This document shows positions 35,601-43,339 of a DNA stretch of 64,000 bases, in pieces. A program made the position numbers and the translations under genes. The notes under the pieces were generated by a model, which saw only the letters and a program-made list of their open reading frames with translations, ran no database searches and was not told the DNA's origin. Source of the DNA: Paenibacillus sp. FSL R5-0345 (GTDB lineage: Bacteria; Bacillota; Bacilli; Paenibacillales; Paenibacillaceae); assembly GCF_000758585.1 (NCBI RefSeq), contig NZ_CP009281.1, positions 3,844,001 through 3,908,000 on the forward strand, written 5' to 3'. Positions within the stretch are counted from its first letter, which is position 1, and every line of letters starts with the position of its first letter.

Positions 35601-38600
35601 AGTAACTTCAGCAGCAACGGATTCACCTAAAGTTGAACCTCCTACACCTCCGGTCACACCTAACATAGATATCCTTTCGCTGAGCAAGACTTCAGATCCG
35701 AATTACCAAATGATTGTACGTTCAAACGTCAACGGATCTGTGACACTGAAGCAAGGTTCTACGGTAATCGCGCAAGACAATAAAGCCGTAGCAGGCAAGC
35801 GTATTTCTATTCCAGCTACACTAGTGAATCAAGGAGATACGAACTTCAGCATTACTTTTTTACCAGATGACACGCAGTATTTGACCTCTTATAACAAGAT
35901 AATTCGTAACTTTACAGTCATAATGAAAAGCTATGATCCCATGGGTGAAGATATTTATGTATCCCCAACCGGTACAAGTGCTGGTGATGGATCGATTGAT
36001 CTCCCGCTTGATATCGATACCGCTATTGATTTCGTCAAGCCAGGTCAACACATTATCCTACTTGATGGTCGTTATGTGCGGAATTCATCACTCCATATTA
36101 AGAAGTACAATGATGGAGACGAGAATGCGAAGAAGTACTTGGAAGCTGCACCTGGAGCAAGACCCATTATCGATTTTGATAAAAAAACTGAAGGTGTTCT
36201 CTTGAGCGGGAACTATTGGCATGTGAAGGGACTTGATTTCACCCGCTCGGCCGGTAATACTAAGGGCTTTACAGTTGGAGGAAATTATAACATCGTTGAA
36301 AATAGCCGCTTTTATGCTAATGGAGACACTGGTCTACAAATCAGCCGTACAGATGGAACGGCTCAAGAAATAGCTGAATGGCCATCTTACAACTTAATTC
36401 TGAACAGTACTTCCTTTGATAACCGCGATCCATCTGACAATAATGCTGATGGCTTCGCTGCGAAATTGACTGCTGGCGTCGGAAATATTTTTAGAGGCTG
36501 TCTGGCACATAACAACATCGACGATGGATGGGATTTGTACACTAAGGCAGGCTCCGGTGCAATCGGTGCTGTATCGATTGAGAATAGTGCTGCATTCAAT
36601 AACGGATTCTTAACAGATGGAACGATAGGCGCCGGTGACAAGAATGGATTTAAGCTGGGTGGTGAGGGCATTCACGTCACACATACCATCCGTGATTCTA
36701 TCGCCTTCGGCAATGGAGCATATGGTTTTACAAGCAATAGTAATCCAGGTGTTATTGCCATAAACAACATCGGATTCAATAATGTACGTGGAAATATGAG
36801 CTTTACGACTTATGACCATATTACCGCGGACTTTAAGATCGATGGCTTCTTATCCTACCGGACGAATAACATTGCGAAAGACCAATATCCTTCCTCATTG
36901 GCGGCTGACAACAATTTCATGTATGATGGCGCAACCTCAGCCAATAAGTCTGGTCAACAGCTAACGGATGCAAATTTCGTAAGCTTAATTCCGGCAAAAT
37001 CCTATATGAGGGATTCAGAGGGCAATGTTATATGGGGTGACTTCTTGAAGTTCATTCCTTTTGGCGAGCAGGAGCCAAGTCCGACTCCTACATCGAGTCC
37101 GACTACTTCACCAAGTCCGACTACTACACCAAGTCCGACATCTTCACCGAGTCCTACTACTTCACCAAGTCCGACATCTTCACCGAGTCCGACATCTTCA
37201 CCAAGTCCGACATCTTCACCAAGTCCGACATCTTCACCAAGTCCGACATCTTCACCAAGTCCGACATCTTCACCAAGTCCGACATCTTCACCAAGTCCGA
37301 CATCTTCACCAAGTCCGACATCTTCACCAAGTCCGACATCTTCACCAAGTCCGACATCTTCACCAAGTCCGACATCTTCACCAAGTCCGACATCTTCACC
37401 AAGTCCGACATCTTCACCAAGTCCGACATCTTCACCGAGTTCAGGCAGTTCTGGATTATCTACTCAGGATTCAGCCACAAGTGTACTTCTGTTGGACGGA
37501 AGTGTAAGGCTTGACCTGTCTCCTACAATTGATGCAGGGAAAGCTAGTGCTATATTAAATGAATCCACATTACAAAAAATGATTGAATTAGCTAAACCTA
37601 ATTCATCCGGTCATAAAACAATTCGAATACAGCTTCTAAGTGATCCAGCATCTGACGTTAAGGAATATCAAGTAATCCTCCCTGCTTCCGCTTTTCGTGC
37701 AGGAACTTCCACCTTGCAGCTTGAGCTCACTTCATCGTTAGCTACCATTATGTTACCGAATCGTATATTTCCAGAGAATATGCTGGATAACGTGAAGACG
37801 GTTACCCTGTTACTGAGAACCGTCGATGCTGCAGGGCAATTAAAAGGGAAGTTAGGAAATCGCTCACTTATCGAGTATGAGCTTCGCTTGGATGGAACAA
37901 AAGCTCAGATGAACAATTTACAGACAGCTATACAGATTGGGCTTCCTCATCCAGCAGTTGTCCCAGCATCGAACAATGCTTTTATTGTCGTGTGGAACGT
38001 TGATACGAACGGATTTATTCTACCTGTAATAGGTGAGTATTATGATGCAGTCAAGAAACAAGCTATGTTCTCGACCACGAATTCTTCCGGCCAGTTTGCG
38101 GCGGTCTACAATCACAAGACATTCAGTGATTTGTCTGATTCACATTGGGCGAAGTTCGTAGTAGAAGTACTAACATCTAAAGGCGTCATTACCGGAGTAT
38201 CTGAACAAGAATTTAAACCTGATCAGGCAATTACACGCGCGGATTTCGTACTTTTATTAGTTAGAACTTTGGAACTAACCGCGGTAGACGGGATCGTCTT
38301 TTCAGATGTGTCTCCAAGTGATTATTTTTATGAGGGACTTATGACTGCTCAGAAACTAGGCATCGTTAATGGTCAAACCGATGGACGTTATCATCCTCAT
38401 GAATCGATATCCAGACAAGAGATGTTTGTTATGGTGGTTAGAGCGCTTAAGGCTGCAGGAAAGTTGAGTCCTGTTCCCGCTTCTTCATCACCACTAGTTG
38501 TCTTTACTGACCATAACCAAATTGCTGAATATGCGGCAGAGGATATAGCGGAACTGGTAGCAGCTGGTTTCGTTAAAGGAAATGGTCAACAGCAACTTAC

Positions 38601-38667
38601 ACCAACCGCTCCATCTTCACGTGCCGAAGCAGCTATGCTGATTTACAGAATTCTGATGCAAAAATAA
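32647..38667 (+). CDS. SLH-anchored pectate lyase, PL9
   Basis: A 2006-residue cell-surface enzyme. Signal peptide (1-27); three related concanavalin-like domains (about 40-235, 245-435, 775-990; each with a SFGIM or SFGLM motif and a GLYVAR-type end); four Big3 Ig-like repeats (about 440-770); PL9 beta-helix (about 1098-1475); PSPTSS linker (about 1480-1600); beta region; three SLH repeats (last about 190). PL9 signatures are NADGFAAKLT near 1266-1275, with the probable catalytic Lys, and NNIDDGWDLYTK, giving calcium-binding Asp residues. It cleaves polygalacturonate by beta-elimination outside the cell, making unsaturated ends suited to GH88. TTG start follows GGAGAGG. Confidence 0.88.
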   Translation: MRTHQRLLAMLVTFLLLVSSFPPSMFAEEVTDPDDGMINIQSKWNGSVFGDVGGQDKITSANFGIKENAGGSVTLRSSNDRGKVSGSTEGIAYYFQEIDPGVNFELTATAHVDSWTANNQVSFGIMLRSNVWNNQFGAYSGDYVAVGSLDQEMKAFHKLQNASLQKLGYEFDNVNRPTQGEEYELSIKKTGNLYVVKIGNETKMIESFEGSIQYAGLYTARNTTVTFRNVHLSQEGQVELGPWEFSAFGGNTNPTKNPEPVIEDHSTVTMTTYGGKISSSDEGLSFYYKEIPNDANFELKAKANVTSFNSNSSVSTPNQKSFGLMLRDSVGINGDSNTTTSNYTAVGALDQVMKGFYKKTTQVKLTPFSGSNPPTAGEAYDLSIKKSGTTYLLSIGDQTEIVTLDDTFNDTIFAGLYVARDATVTFSEIDIKVESKIVTNLMADTSAMSKTSYLVGESLDLSGLVVKAIFSDNSEAVLSPTDYIVSGFDSSKVGENTVTINYNGASVTITLQIVPLSMTSLMVKYDPAKTVYYPGDAFDPEGLVVVANYNDGFLTKELTSELYTLSINEQPVSDLLPYLLSQSGSYKVTIRSTETPLITTAFNIEVIDATLSTLEIRNEPKQTVYYIGDSIKLEGIILYAHYSDGTELRLMNNEYTVSPLNTLTPGDKKITVTHKGLTASFQVKVKMKKLARIEVSSYPKTTYYLNDTFDSKGLIVSKVYDNSDREVLSTFTLDTSQFDNQKPGVYEIGIIPTDASIKPITYSVTVKEKTEPVWRSIQFGQSTSTTNNQTILKDDGSVEIIALEGGGKVTEDHDGITFYYTELDASEDNFVLSADIQVLAYAKNPYDGQESFGIMARDAIGTSGNSSVFASNIAAIGGYSGGTRNDNGTQLFVRTGVEKPDGTGSKGIQTIMLKKERPAPNNTAPEAPYRLTLAKTNSGFTGQLNNDQEAIHFTPDILNIQDSKMYVGFYVARLATIHISNIQLTVTSAATDSPKVEPPTPPVTPNIDILSLSKTSDPNYQMIVRSNVNGSVTLKQGSTVIAQDNKAVAGKRISIPATLVNQGDTNFSITFLPDDTQYLTSYNKIIRNFTVIMKSYDPMGEDIYVSPTGTSAGDGSIDLPLDIDTAIDFVKPGQHIILLDGRYVRNSSLHIKKYNDGDENAKKYLEAAPGARPIIDFDKKTEGVLLSGNYWHVKGLDFTRSAGNTKGFTVGGNYNIVENSRFYANGDTGLQISRTDGTAQEIAEWPSYNLILNSTSFDNRDPSDNNADGFAAKLTAGVGNIFRGCLAHNNIDDGWDLYTKAGSGAIGAVSIENSAAFNNGFLTDGTIGAGDKNGFKLGGEGIHVTHTIRDSIAFGNGAYGFTSNSNPGVIAINNIGFNNVRGNMSFTTYDHITADFKIDGFLSYRTNNIAKDQYPSSLAADNNFMYDGATSANKSGQQLTDANFVSLIPAKSYMRDSEGNVIWGDFLKFIPFGEQEPSPTPTSSPTTSPSPTTTPSPTSSPSPTTSPSPTSSPSPTSSPSPTSSPSPTSSPSPTSSPSPTSSPSPTSSPSPTSSPSPTSSPSPTSSPSPTSSPSPTSSPSPTSSPSPTSSPSPTSSPSSGSSGLSTQDSATSVLLLDGSVRLDLSPTIDAGKASAILNESTLQKMIELAKPNSSGHKTIRIQLLSDPASDVKEYQVILPASAFRAGTSTLQLELTSSLATIMLPNRIFPENMLDNVKTVTLLLRTVDAAGQLKGKLGNRSLIEYELRLDGTKAQMNNLQTAIQIGLPHPAVVPASNNAFIVVWNVDTNGFILPVIGEYYDAVKKQAMFSTTNSSGQFAAVYNHKTFSDLSDSHWAKFVVEVLTSKGVITGVSEQEFKPDQAITRADFVLLLVRTLELTAVDGIVFSDVSPSDYFYEGLMTAQKLGIVNGQTDGRYHPHESISRQEMFVMVVRALKAAGKLSPVPASSSPLVVFTDHNQIAEYAAEDIAELVAAGFVKGNGQQQLTPTAPSSRAEAAMLIYRILMQK
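37171..37440 (+). repeat. 18-base tandem repeat, 15 units (PSPTSS linker)
   Basis: Fifteen nearly identical copies of CCGACATCTTCACCAAGT (three with GAGT endings) code PSPTSS, flanked on the left by degenerate copies from about 37075. It forms an extended, probably glycosylated Pro/Ser/Thr linker between the enzyme and wall anchor. Copy number is a multiple of six codons, so slippage changes length without frameshift. Confidence 0.95.
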
Positions 38668-38689
38668 TAAACAAAAAAACAGAACCCCA

Positions 38690-38725
38690 AAACCATACTG
38701 TATGTGGTTTCGGGGTTCTTCTTCA
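38690..38725 (+). terminator. Terminator of PL9 gene
   Basis: AGAACCCCAAAACCA and TGGTTTCGGGGTTCT pair with one mismatch, followed by TCTTC, right after the stop. The T run is imperfect. Confidence 0.8.
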
Positions 38726-38821
38726 GTTGTATACTCTGCTCGTTGTAGAACACACAACGTCTTTTCGAATGACACTTCACTTTATTCTAGCCATCTTGGT
38801 TTAGATACACTAGATTGTCTA

Positions 38822-38852
38822 TTGACTTTACCCTTAGGGGAAGGTGCATAGT
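38822..38852 (+). promoter_or_regulatory. MerR-type promoter, 19-base spacer
   Basis: TTGACT, 19 bases, CATAGT. The spacer holds an imperfect dyad (ACC near 38830 and GGT near 38843). This is the second MerR-activated promoter architecture in the window, placed before the second MerR gene, and resembles the bmr/blt promoters of Bacillus. Confidence 0.7.
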
Positions 38853-38921
38853 GGAAATGAACAAACCAACGAATTCAAAGTTTATATATCATTTAATATC
38901 GAAGAAAGGGAGATGAGATAG

Positions 38922-39758
38922 TTGCTGTCCATAGGTGAATTCTCGAAGATATGCGAAGTGTCAACTAAAACACTACGGTATTATGATGAAATTGGGCTAA
39001 TTCATCCTGATGAGATTAACCCTGAGAACGGTTATAGGTATTACTCCATCAAACAACTAACTAAAATGCTCTTTATTAACCGTTTGAAATCTTATCAGTT
39101 CTCTTTAGAAGAGATCAAAGACATTCTGGAATGGGAGCAGGATCAATTTGAAGAAAAGCTATGTGCAGCCCTAAATCTCAAAAAAAGAGAAGTACAAGAG
39201 AAATTACGAGTTTACGAATACACCTTAAAGCAAATGAACAGTGATGTTTTAAATTTAGAGAAAGGGATATCTCTGATGTCCTACCTAAACAAGATAGAAG
39301 TACAGCTTGTTGAAACTAAGCCTATGAATATCCTTTATTTACGTCAGATGTTGAGCAGTGATGATTACGCGCTTGGATATGGAAAGTATTTTAGCAAACT
39401 GTATGAAATCATTGCCACTGAAAAGCTGACCTTGCTTGGTACGCCAATAACAATTTATCACAGTGAGGAATATAATCCTGCCGGGAATGATACAGAGTTT
39501 GCCCTACCTATTGAGGAGATCGTAAAGGAAACTAGAGAATTACCTGATGGGCTGTGTGCGAAGTCGGTTTATAGAGGCCCCTATTCAGAATTGACATCCG
39601 TTTATGCGAAGCTTACAGAATGGATTGAAAACGAAGGTTACGAATTGATTAGCTCTCCCTATGAAATATACCTTACGGACCCCACACAAACTGCTGATCC
39701 TGAGAATCTTGTTACTGAGGTGTATTTTCCTGTTAAGAAAAGATCGCAGCCACACTGA
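38922..39758 (+). CDS. MerR family regulator, BmrR/GyrI type
   Basis: A 278-residue activator. MerR winged helix (1-70; SIGEFSKICEVSTKTLRYYDEIGL, then NGYRYYSIKQL), coiled coil (about 75-120), and GyrI-like effector domain (about 125-270) with the KSVYRGPYSELTSVYAKL segment. The start is TTG 38922 after GGGAG, with about ten bases between. It likely senses a hydrophobic drug-like ligand and activates its own promoter. The serine hydrolase gene follows 36 bases later and is probably cotranscribed. Confidence 0.86.
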   Translation: MLSIGEFSKICEVSTKTLRYYDEIGLIHPDEINPENGYRYYSIKQLTKMLFINRLKSYQFSLEEIKDILEWEQDQFEEKLCAALNLKKREVQEKLRVYEYTLKQMNSDVLNLEKGISLMSYLNKIEVQLVETKPMNILYLRQMLSSDDYALGYGKYFSKLYEIIATEKLTLLGTPITIYHSEEYNPAGNDTEFALPIEEIVKETRELPDGLCAKSVYRGPYSELTSVYAKLTEWIENEGYELISSPYEIYLTDPTQTADPENLVTEVYFPVKKRSQPH

Positions 39759-39794
39759 TATTCATAAAAAATTTGAAGATAAGGAGTTACCTAA

Positions 39795-40823
39795 ATGCAC
39801 AGAAACTACTGGCCTACGAAAGACTGGCAAACTTCAGATTCGGCTGCCTTAGGCATGGATACAGAACAACTTTCAGAAATAGAAGCTAAGATTAAATCCG
39901 ACTATAGTAATATAAACGGAATCGTAGTGGCGAGAAATGGATATATTGCCTATGAACAATACTATAATGGTTATGGTCCAGAAGATCTGCATCATGTGGC
40001 TTCTGTAACGAAAAGTATCGTATCCGCCCTCATTGGTATTGCCATTGATGCAGGATATATCAAGCATGTTGATCAGAAGGTGCTGGATTTTTTCCCCGAA
40101 TATGTTCCAAGCGATGCTGCTGGCCAACTGCAAAAACAAGAGATCACCTTACGTCATTTGCTCACCATGACAGCTCCCTATGCTTTCGAGGACTGGCATG
40201 AACCACTGGAACAAATGTGTAAATCATCCGACTGGGTCAAATACACACTGGATATCCTTGGCCGCCAAGGGAATGTTGGTGATTTTAAATATTCCACCGC
40301 AGGAGCTCACTTACTGTCAGCTATCATCACTCGTTGCACAGGAAAAAGTGCCCGTGAGTTCGCTAACGAGCATTTATTCAGTCATATCGGAATGAAAGAA
40401 ATTCCGGATTATGAGATGAAATCATTTGGGTTCGACGATTTGTTTGGGGTAAATGTGAAGGGCTGGGTGGAAGACCCACATCGTATCACCACTGGTGGAT
40501 GGGGACTTACGTTGTCTCCACGCGATATGGCGCGTTTTGGTTTATTATTTTTGAACCGTGGAAAATGGGAGAATAATCAGATTATTTCGGAGACATGGAT
40601 TGAGGAATCTATAGCGATGAACGCTAATCATTACGGTTATTTGTGGTGGCTACGCGAAGAAGACGGGGTTTACTCCTACTCAGCTTTAGGTGATGGTGGT
40701 AATGTCATTTGCTGCATTCCAGAAAAAAAACTTGTCGTATCCATCACCTCAGAGTTCACACTTCAACCTCGTGACCGGTGGCCTCTGATTAAGGATTATA
40801 TTATTCCGTCCGTATTAGTATAA
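39795..40823 (+). CDS. Beta-lactamase-fold serine hydrolase
   Basis: A 342-residue protein of the class C beta-lactamase/esterase superfamily. The nucleophile is Ser70 and the base Lys73 in SVTK. The Tyr of YSTAG near 158 is the second motif, and GDGG near 300 takes the KTG place. There is no signal peptide, which argues against a periplasmic-type beta-lactamase and for a cytoplasmic esterase or amidase. AAGGAG precedes the ATG. It follows the MerR gene in one transcript, so its substrate may be related to that regulator's ligand. Confidence 0.85.
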   Translation: MHRNYWPTKDWQTSDSAALGMDTEQLSEIEAKIKSDYSNINGIVVARNGYIAYEQYYNGYGPEDLHHVASVTKSIVSALIGIAIDAGYIKHVDQKVLDFFPEYVPSDAAGQLQKQEITLRHLLTMTAPYAFEDWHEPLEQMCKSSDWVKYTLDILGRQGNVGDFKYSTAGAHLLSAIITRCTGKSAREFANEHLFSHIGMKEIPDYEMKSFGFDDLFGVNVKGWVEDPHRITTGGWGLTLSPRDMARFGLLFLNRGKWENNQIISETWIEESIAMNANHYGYLWWLREEDGVYSYSALGDGGNVICCIPEKKLVVSITSEFTLQPRDRWPLIKDYIIPSVLV

Positions 40824-40837
40824 AAAAGCAGAAACAT

Positions 40838-40877
40838 GCTGGTTGCCACTACGTTAACATCTAGAAGAGCAACCAGC
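40838..40877. repeat. 9-base inverted repeat between convergent genes
   Basis: GCTGGTTGC and GCAACCAGC with a 22-base loop. It sits where a terminator is expected between the hydrolase and the convergent small gene, but neither side has an adjacent T run. Confidence 0.45.
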
Positions 40878-40889
40878 TGACACTCTAAA

Positions 40890-41288
40890 TTATTTTGCTT
40901 CAAGGAAAATGATCTCGCCTTCGTTGCTGCTTACATCAAAAAATCCTACTTTGTGTTTTGTAGCCAACTCCCGCATCGCCGTATAAGCTTCCTCAGCAAC
41001 GGAATAAGCGAAGGCTGCATAGATAACAGAGGAACCAAGCGAGTAATCAGTTAGCCGGTTATCCGTTCCGGCTTCCTCCATCGCCTCAAAAATCTCATCC
41101 TCAACATTCATATTAGGAAATTGCTCGGACAACTCACCATAAAAGCGTTGCAGCGCGTCCGATAAAACTGAAGGATCATTATAGGCATGGTCTTCTGACC
41201 ATTTCACTTGCTGCTCGTACCAATCCATAAACCCCGCTCTTTCTTGCGGTGCCTTAGACGTCTCAAACGCCATCAAATCATAACTCAT
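40890..41288 (-). CDS. Conserved protein of unknown function
   Basis: A 132-residue acidic soluble protein beginning MSYDLMAFETSKAPQERAGF. Notable segments are MDWYEQQVKWSEDHAYNDP and TDYSLGSSVIYAAFAYSVAEEAY. Proteins with this layout occur in varied bacteria, but I know no assigned function. The frame is open 18 codons upstream, but AAGGAGG seven bases before ATG 41288 fixes the start. No operon partner. The next gene upstream, GH35, is 154 bases away on the same strand. Confidence 0.75.
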   Translation of the reverse strand: MSYDLMAFETSKAPQERAGFMDWYEQQVKWSEDHAYNDPSVLSDALQRFYGELSEQFPNMNVEDEIFEAMEEAGTDNRLTDYSLGSSVIYAAFAYSVAEEAYTAMRELATKHKVGFFDVSSNEGEIIFLEAK

Positions 41289-41442
41289 TAGCAATCCTCC
41301 TTCTAACCACTTCCTACAAACCAACCAAATTCTCGATTTCACTTCAAGTGGTAATTTTATGAAATGACTATTGTCTTGATTATATATTAAGAATCATCAG
41401 ATCAATACTACAGAATGATGGTCCCTACCCACCCTTTAAATA

Positions 41443-43188
41443 TCACGTGAGCTCCGGTGTATCTACAAAAGTAACCACGGACTCCAATACGCCATGTAGT
41501 TCAAATAAGATTAGTTCGTTTTCACCTTGGCGCAGGAGTGGAGCTGGTAAATACATCGTTTTTGTCGGACCTTTCTCCCAGTAGCGACCTAAATTAAAGC
41601 CATTTATAAAAGCTTGGCCTTTGGTCCATCCGTCCAGTCGCAAAAAAGTATCCTCTGGCTTATTGACTTGAAAGTTCCCCCGGTAGAAAGTGGGCTGCTG
41701 ACGTTGTTCGCAATCTATCGGAGTGAATGATAATCCTTTAAGGTCGTTTAACGGTAATGAACGAATAGTCCAATCATGCAGGAATTGATAGCCGAGTCTA
41801 ACGCCGCATGTGATACCTTTCGGATCACGAAGCAGCGGGCCATAATTTACGCGCCCCATATTCTCCACAAGGATGTCGATTTGCAGTCCCTCCGTTGGAA
41901 CCTCTAATGGAATGCCTCTCGGATCCCAGCGTTCAACTGTACCTACAAAAGCACCGTTCGCAAATACAAGCGCACGATCGCGTACTTCTTGCAGAACGAG
42001 CTCCATTCCACTGCGCGGCCCACTGATCTTCGTAGAATATAAGATAAATCCATAATCCTGACCGAATTTCTCCATTGGCTCAGGACATGCTCTACGTTCA
42101 GGGTGAGACAATATGTCTAACTGAGTGAACAAAGGTACAGATTCTGTCATCAGCACTTTACCGTATGCTCGTGATTGAATTACGGGCGGTAATTCCAGTG
42201 GAGGCAACGCTACATATTTCTCAATTATTTTTCGAGCTGCGTAGAATTTTGCAGTTGGCTTACCTGATTCGTCCAGTAACGTATCATAATCGTAGCTGGT
42301 TACGAGTGGTTCATATTTTTCAAAAAGATTTGCCCCGTTCATAAATCCAAAATTAGTCCCCCCATGGAACATATAAAAGTTTACAGAGGCACTTAAAGAA
42401 AGCATCTCGTCTAAAGCCTCCGCTACTTCAGACTCGGGGCGTGTATTATGCGGTTTCATCCAGTGGTCAAACCATCCATTCCAGAATTCCATACACATCA
42501 ATGGCCCCGTAGGCTGATATTCACGTAGTTTAGCAAAGGCTTCCTTAGCCCGTGAACCGAAATTTACGGTGGCGAACACTCCGTCGATCATACCGCCTTG
42601 GAGCATATGATCTTCAGCTCCATCCGAAGTGAACAGAAGAACATCCATACCGCGGGCGATCATGCCTTCTTTTAGATAGTTCAGGTAAGTCTTGTCACTT
42701 CCAAAGCTTCCATATTCGTTTTCTACCTGAAGGGCGAGCACAGGTCCACCGTTAGTGCTTAACAAAGGTCGCAGACGTGGAAGCAACTCATCGAAGTAGG
42801 CATCCACCTTAGCTAAATAGACCTTATCATTACAACGCAGTTGTATGTTATCGTCCGCAAGTAACCAAGCTGGCAATCCACCGAATTCCCATTCCGCACA
42901 AATATAAGGACTTGGCCGCAAAATGACGTGCAAACCGAGCTCTCCGGCTAGCTTAACGAAAGCCTCGATGTCAGCAAAGCCTAAGAAATTGAAGCAACCT
43001 TCCTCTGGTTCATGTAAATTCCAAGGAATATAAGTTTCAACAGTATTCAATCCGCAAGCCTTCAGCTTCAGCAAACGATCCTGCCAATATTCCGGAATGA
43101 TCCGGAAGTAATGAAGCGCACCAGAAAGCAGACTGACGGGTTGTTCGTCTAATATAAAATGATCCCCTGATATGGATAACTTTCGCAT
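41443..43188 (-). CDS. Beta-galactosidase, GH35
   Basis: A 581-residue GH35 enzyme that releases terminal beta-galactose. The TIM barrel (about 1-330) has acid/base Glu near 156 in LQVENEYGSFG and nucleophile Glu near 233 in MCMEFWNGWFDHW. SPYICAEWEFGGLPAWL and YMFHGGTNFGFMNGA are family signatures. The C-terminal beta domains match family members of this length. GGAGGAG lies seven bases before ATG 43188, and the earlier frame start at 43224 is unsupported. No signal peptide. It is divergent from a sulfatase, fitting removal of galactose from desulfated glycans. Confidence 0.9.
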   Translation of the reverse strand: MRKLSISGDHFILDEQPVSLLSGALHYFRIIPEYWQDRLLKLKACGLNTVETYIPWNLHEPEEGCFNFLGFADIEAFVKLAGELGLHVILRPSPYICAEWEFGGLPAWLLADDNIQLRCNDKVYLAKVDAYFDELLPRLRPLLSTNGGPVLALQVENEYGSFGSDKTYLNYLKEGMIARGMDVLLFTSDGAEDHMLQGGMIDGVFATVNFGSRAKEAFAKLREYQPTGPLMCMEFWNGWFDHWMKPHNTRPESEVAEALDEMLSLSASVNFYMFHGGTNFGFMNGANLFEKYEPLVTSYDYDTLLDESGKPTAKFYAARKIIEKYVALPPLELPPVIQSRAYGKVLMTESVPLFTQLDILSHPERRACPEPMEKFGQDYGFILYSTKISGPRSGMELVLQEVRDRALVFANGAFVGTVERWDPRGIPLEVPTEGLQIDILVENMGRVNYGPLLRDPKGITCGVRLGYQFLHDWTIRSLPLNDLKGLSFTPIDCEQRQQPTFYRGNFQVNKPEDTFLRLDGWTKGQAFINGFNLGRYWEKGPTKTMYLPAPLLRQGENELILFELHGVLESVVTFVDTPELT

Positions 43189-43263
43189 AAAATTTCTCCT
43201 CCAACATTGAGATAGACTATTCAATTATAGGTAATAAAAACATCACTCCATATGGACGATTCT

Positions 43264-43318
43264 AATGAATTATTATGGAGAATTCATTGGTTGCTAGAGG
43301 CTTTTGTGATGCTATAAT
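43264..43318 (+). promoter_or_regulatory. Sulfatase promoter and upstream palindrome
   Basis: A perfect dyad AATGAATT, nine bases, AATTCATT (43264-43288) is followed by TTGCTA (43291-43296), 16 bases, and TATAAT (43313-43318) with an extended TG. The transcript would start close to AGGAGG, leaving a very short leader. The dyad is well placed to control both GH35 and the sulfatase. Confidence 0.55.
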
Positions 43319-43339
43319 ATTCATAGGAGGTTTTTACGG

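Noticed and set aside
37157..37435. Antisense open frame repeating KMSDLV across the 18-base array
   Set aside because: It is the reverse reading of the PSPTSS-coding repeat. It has no ribosome site, and its periodicity comes only from the DNA repeat.
37171..37440. Array considered as CRISPR
   Set aside because: Units are contiguous 18-base copies without spacers, inside a coding frame, and there are no cas genes.
40838..40877. Inverted repeat as an intrinsic terminator
   Set aside because: The loop is long and no adjacent T run follows on either strand, so it is listed only as a repeat.
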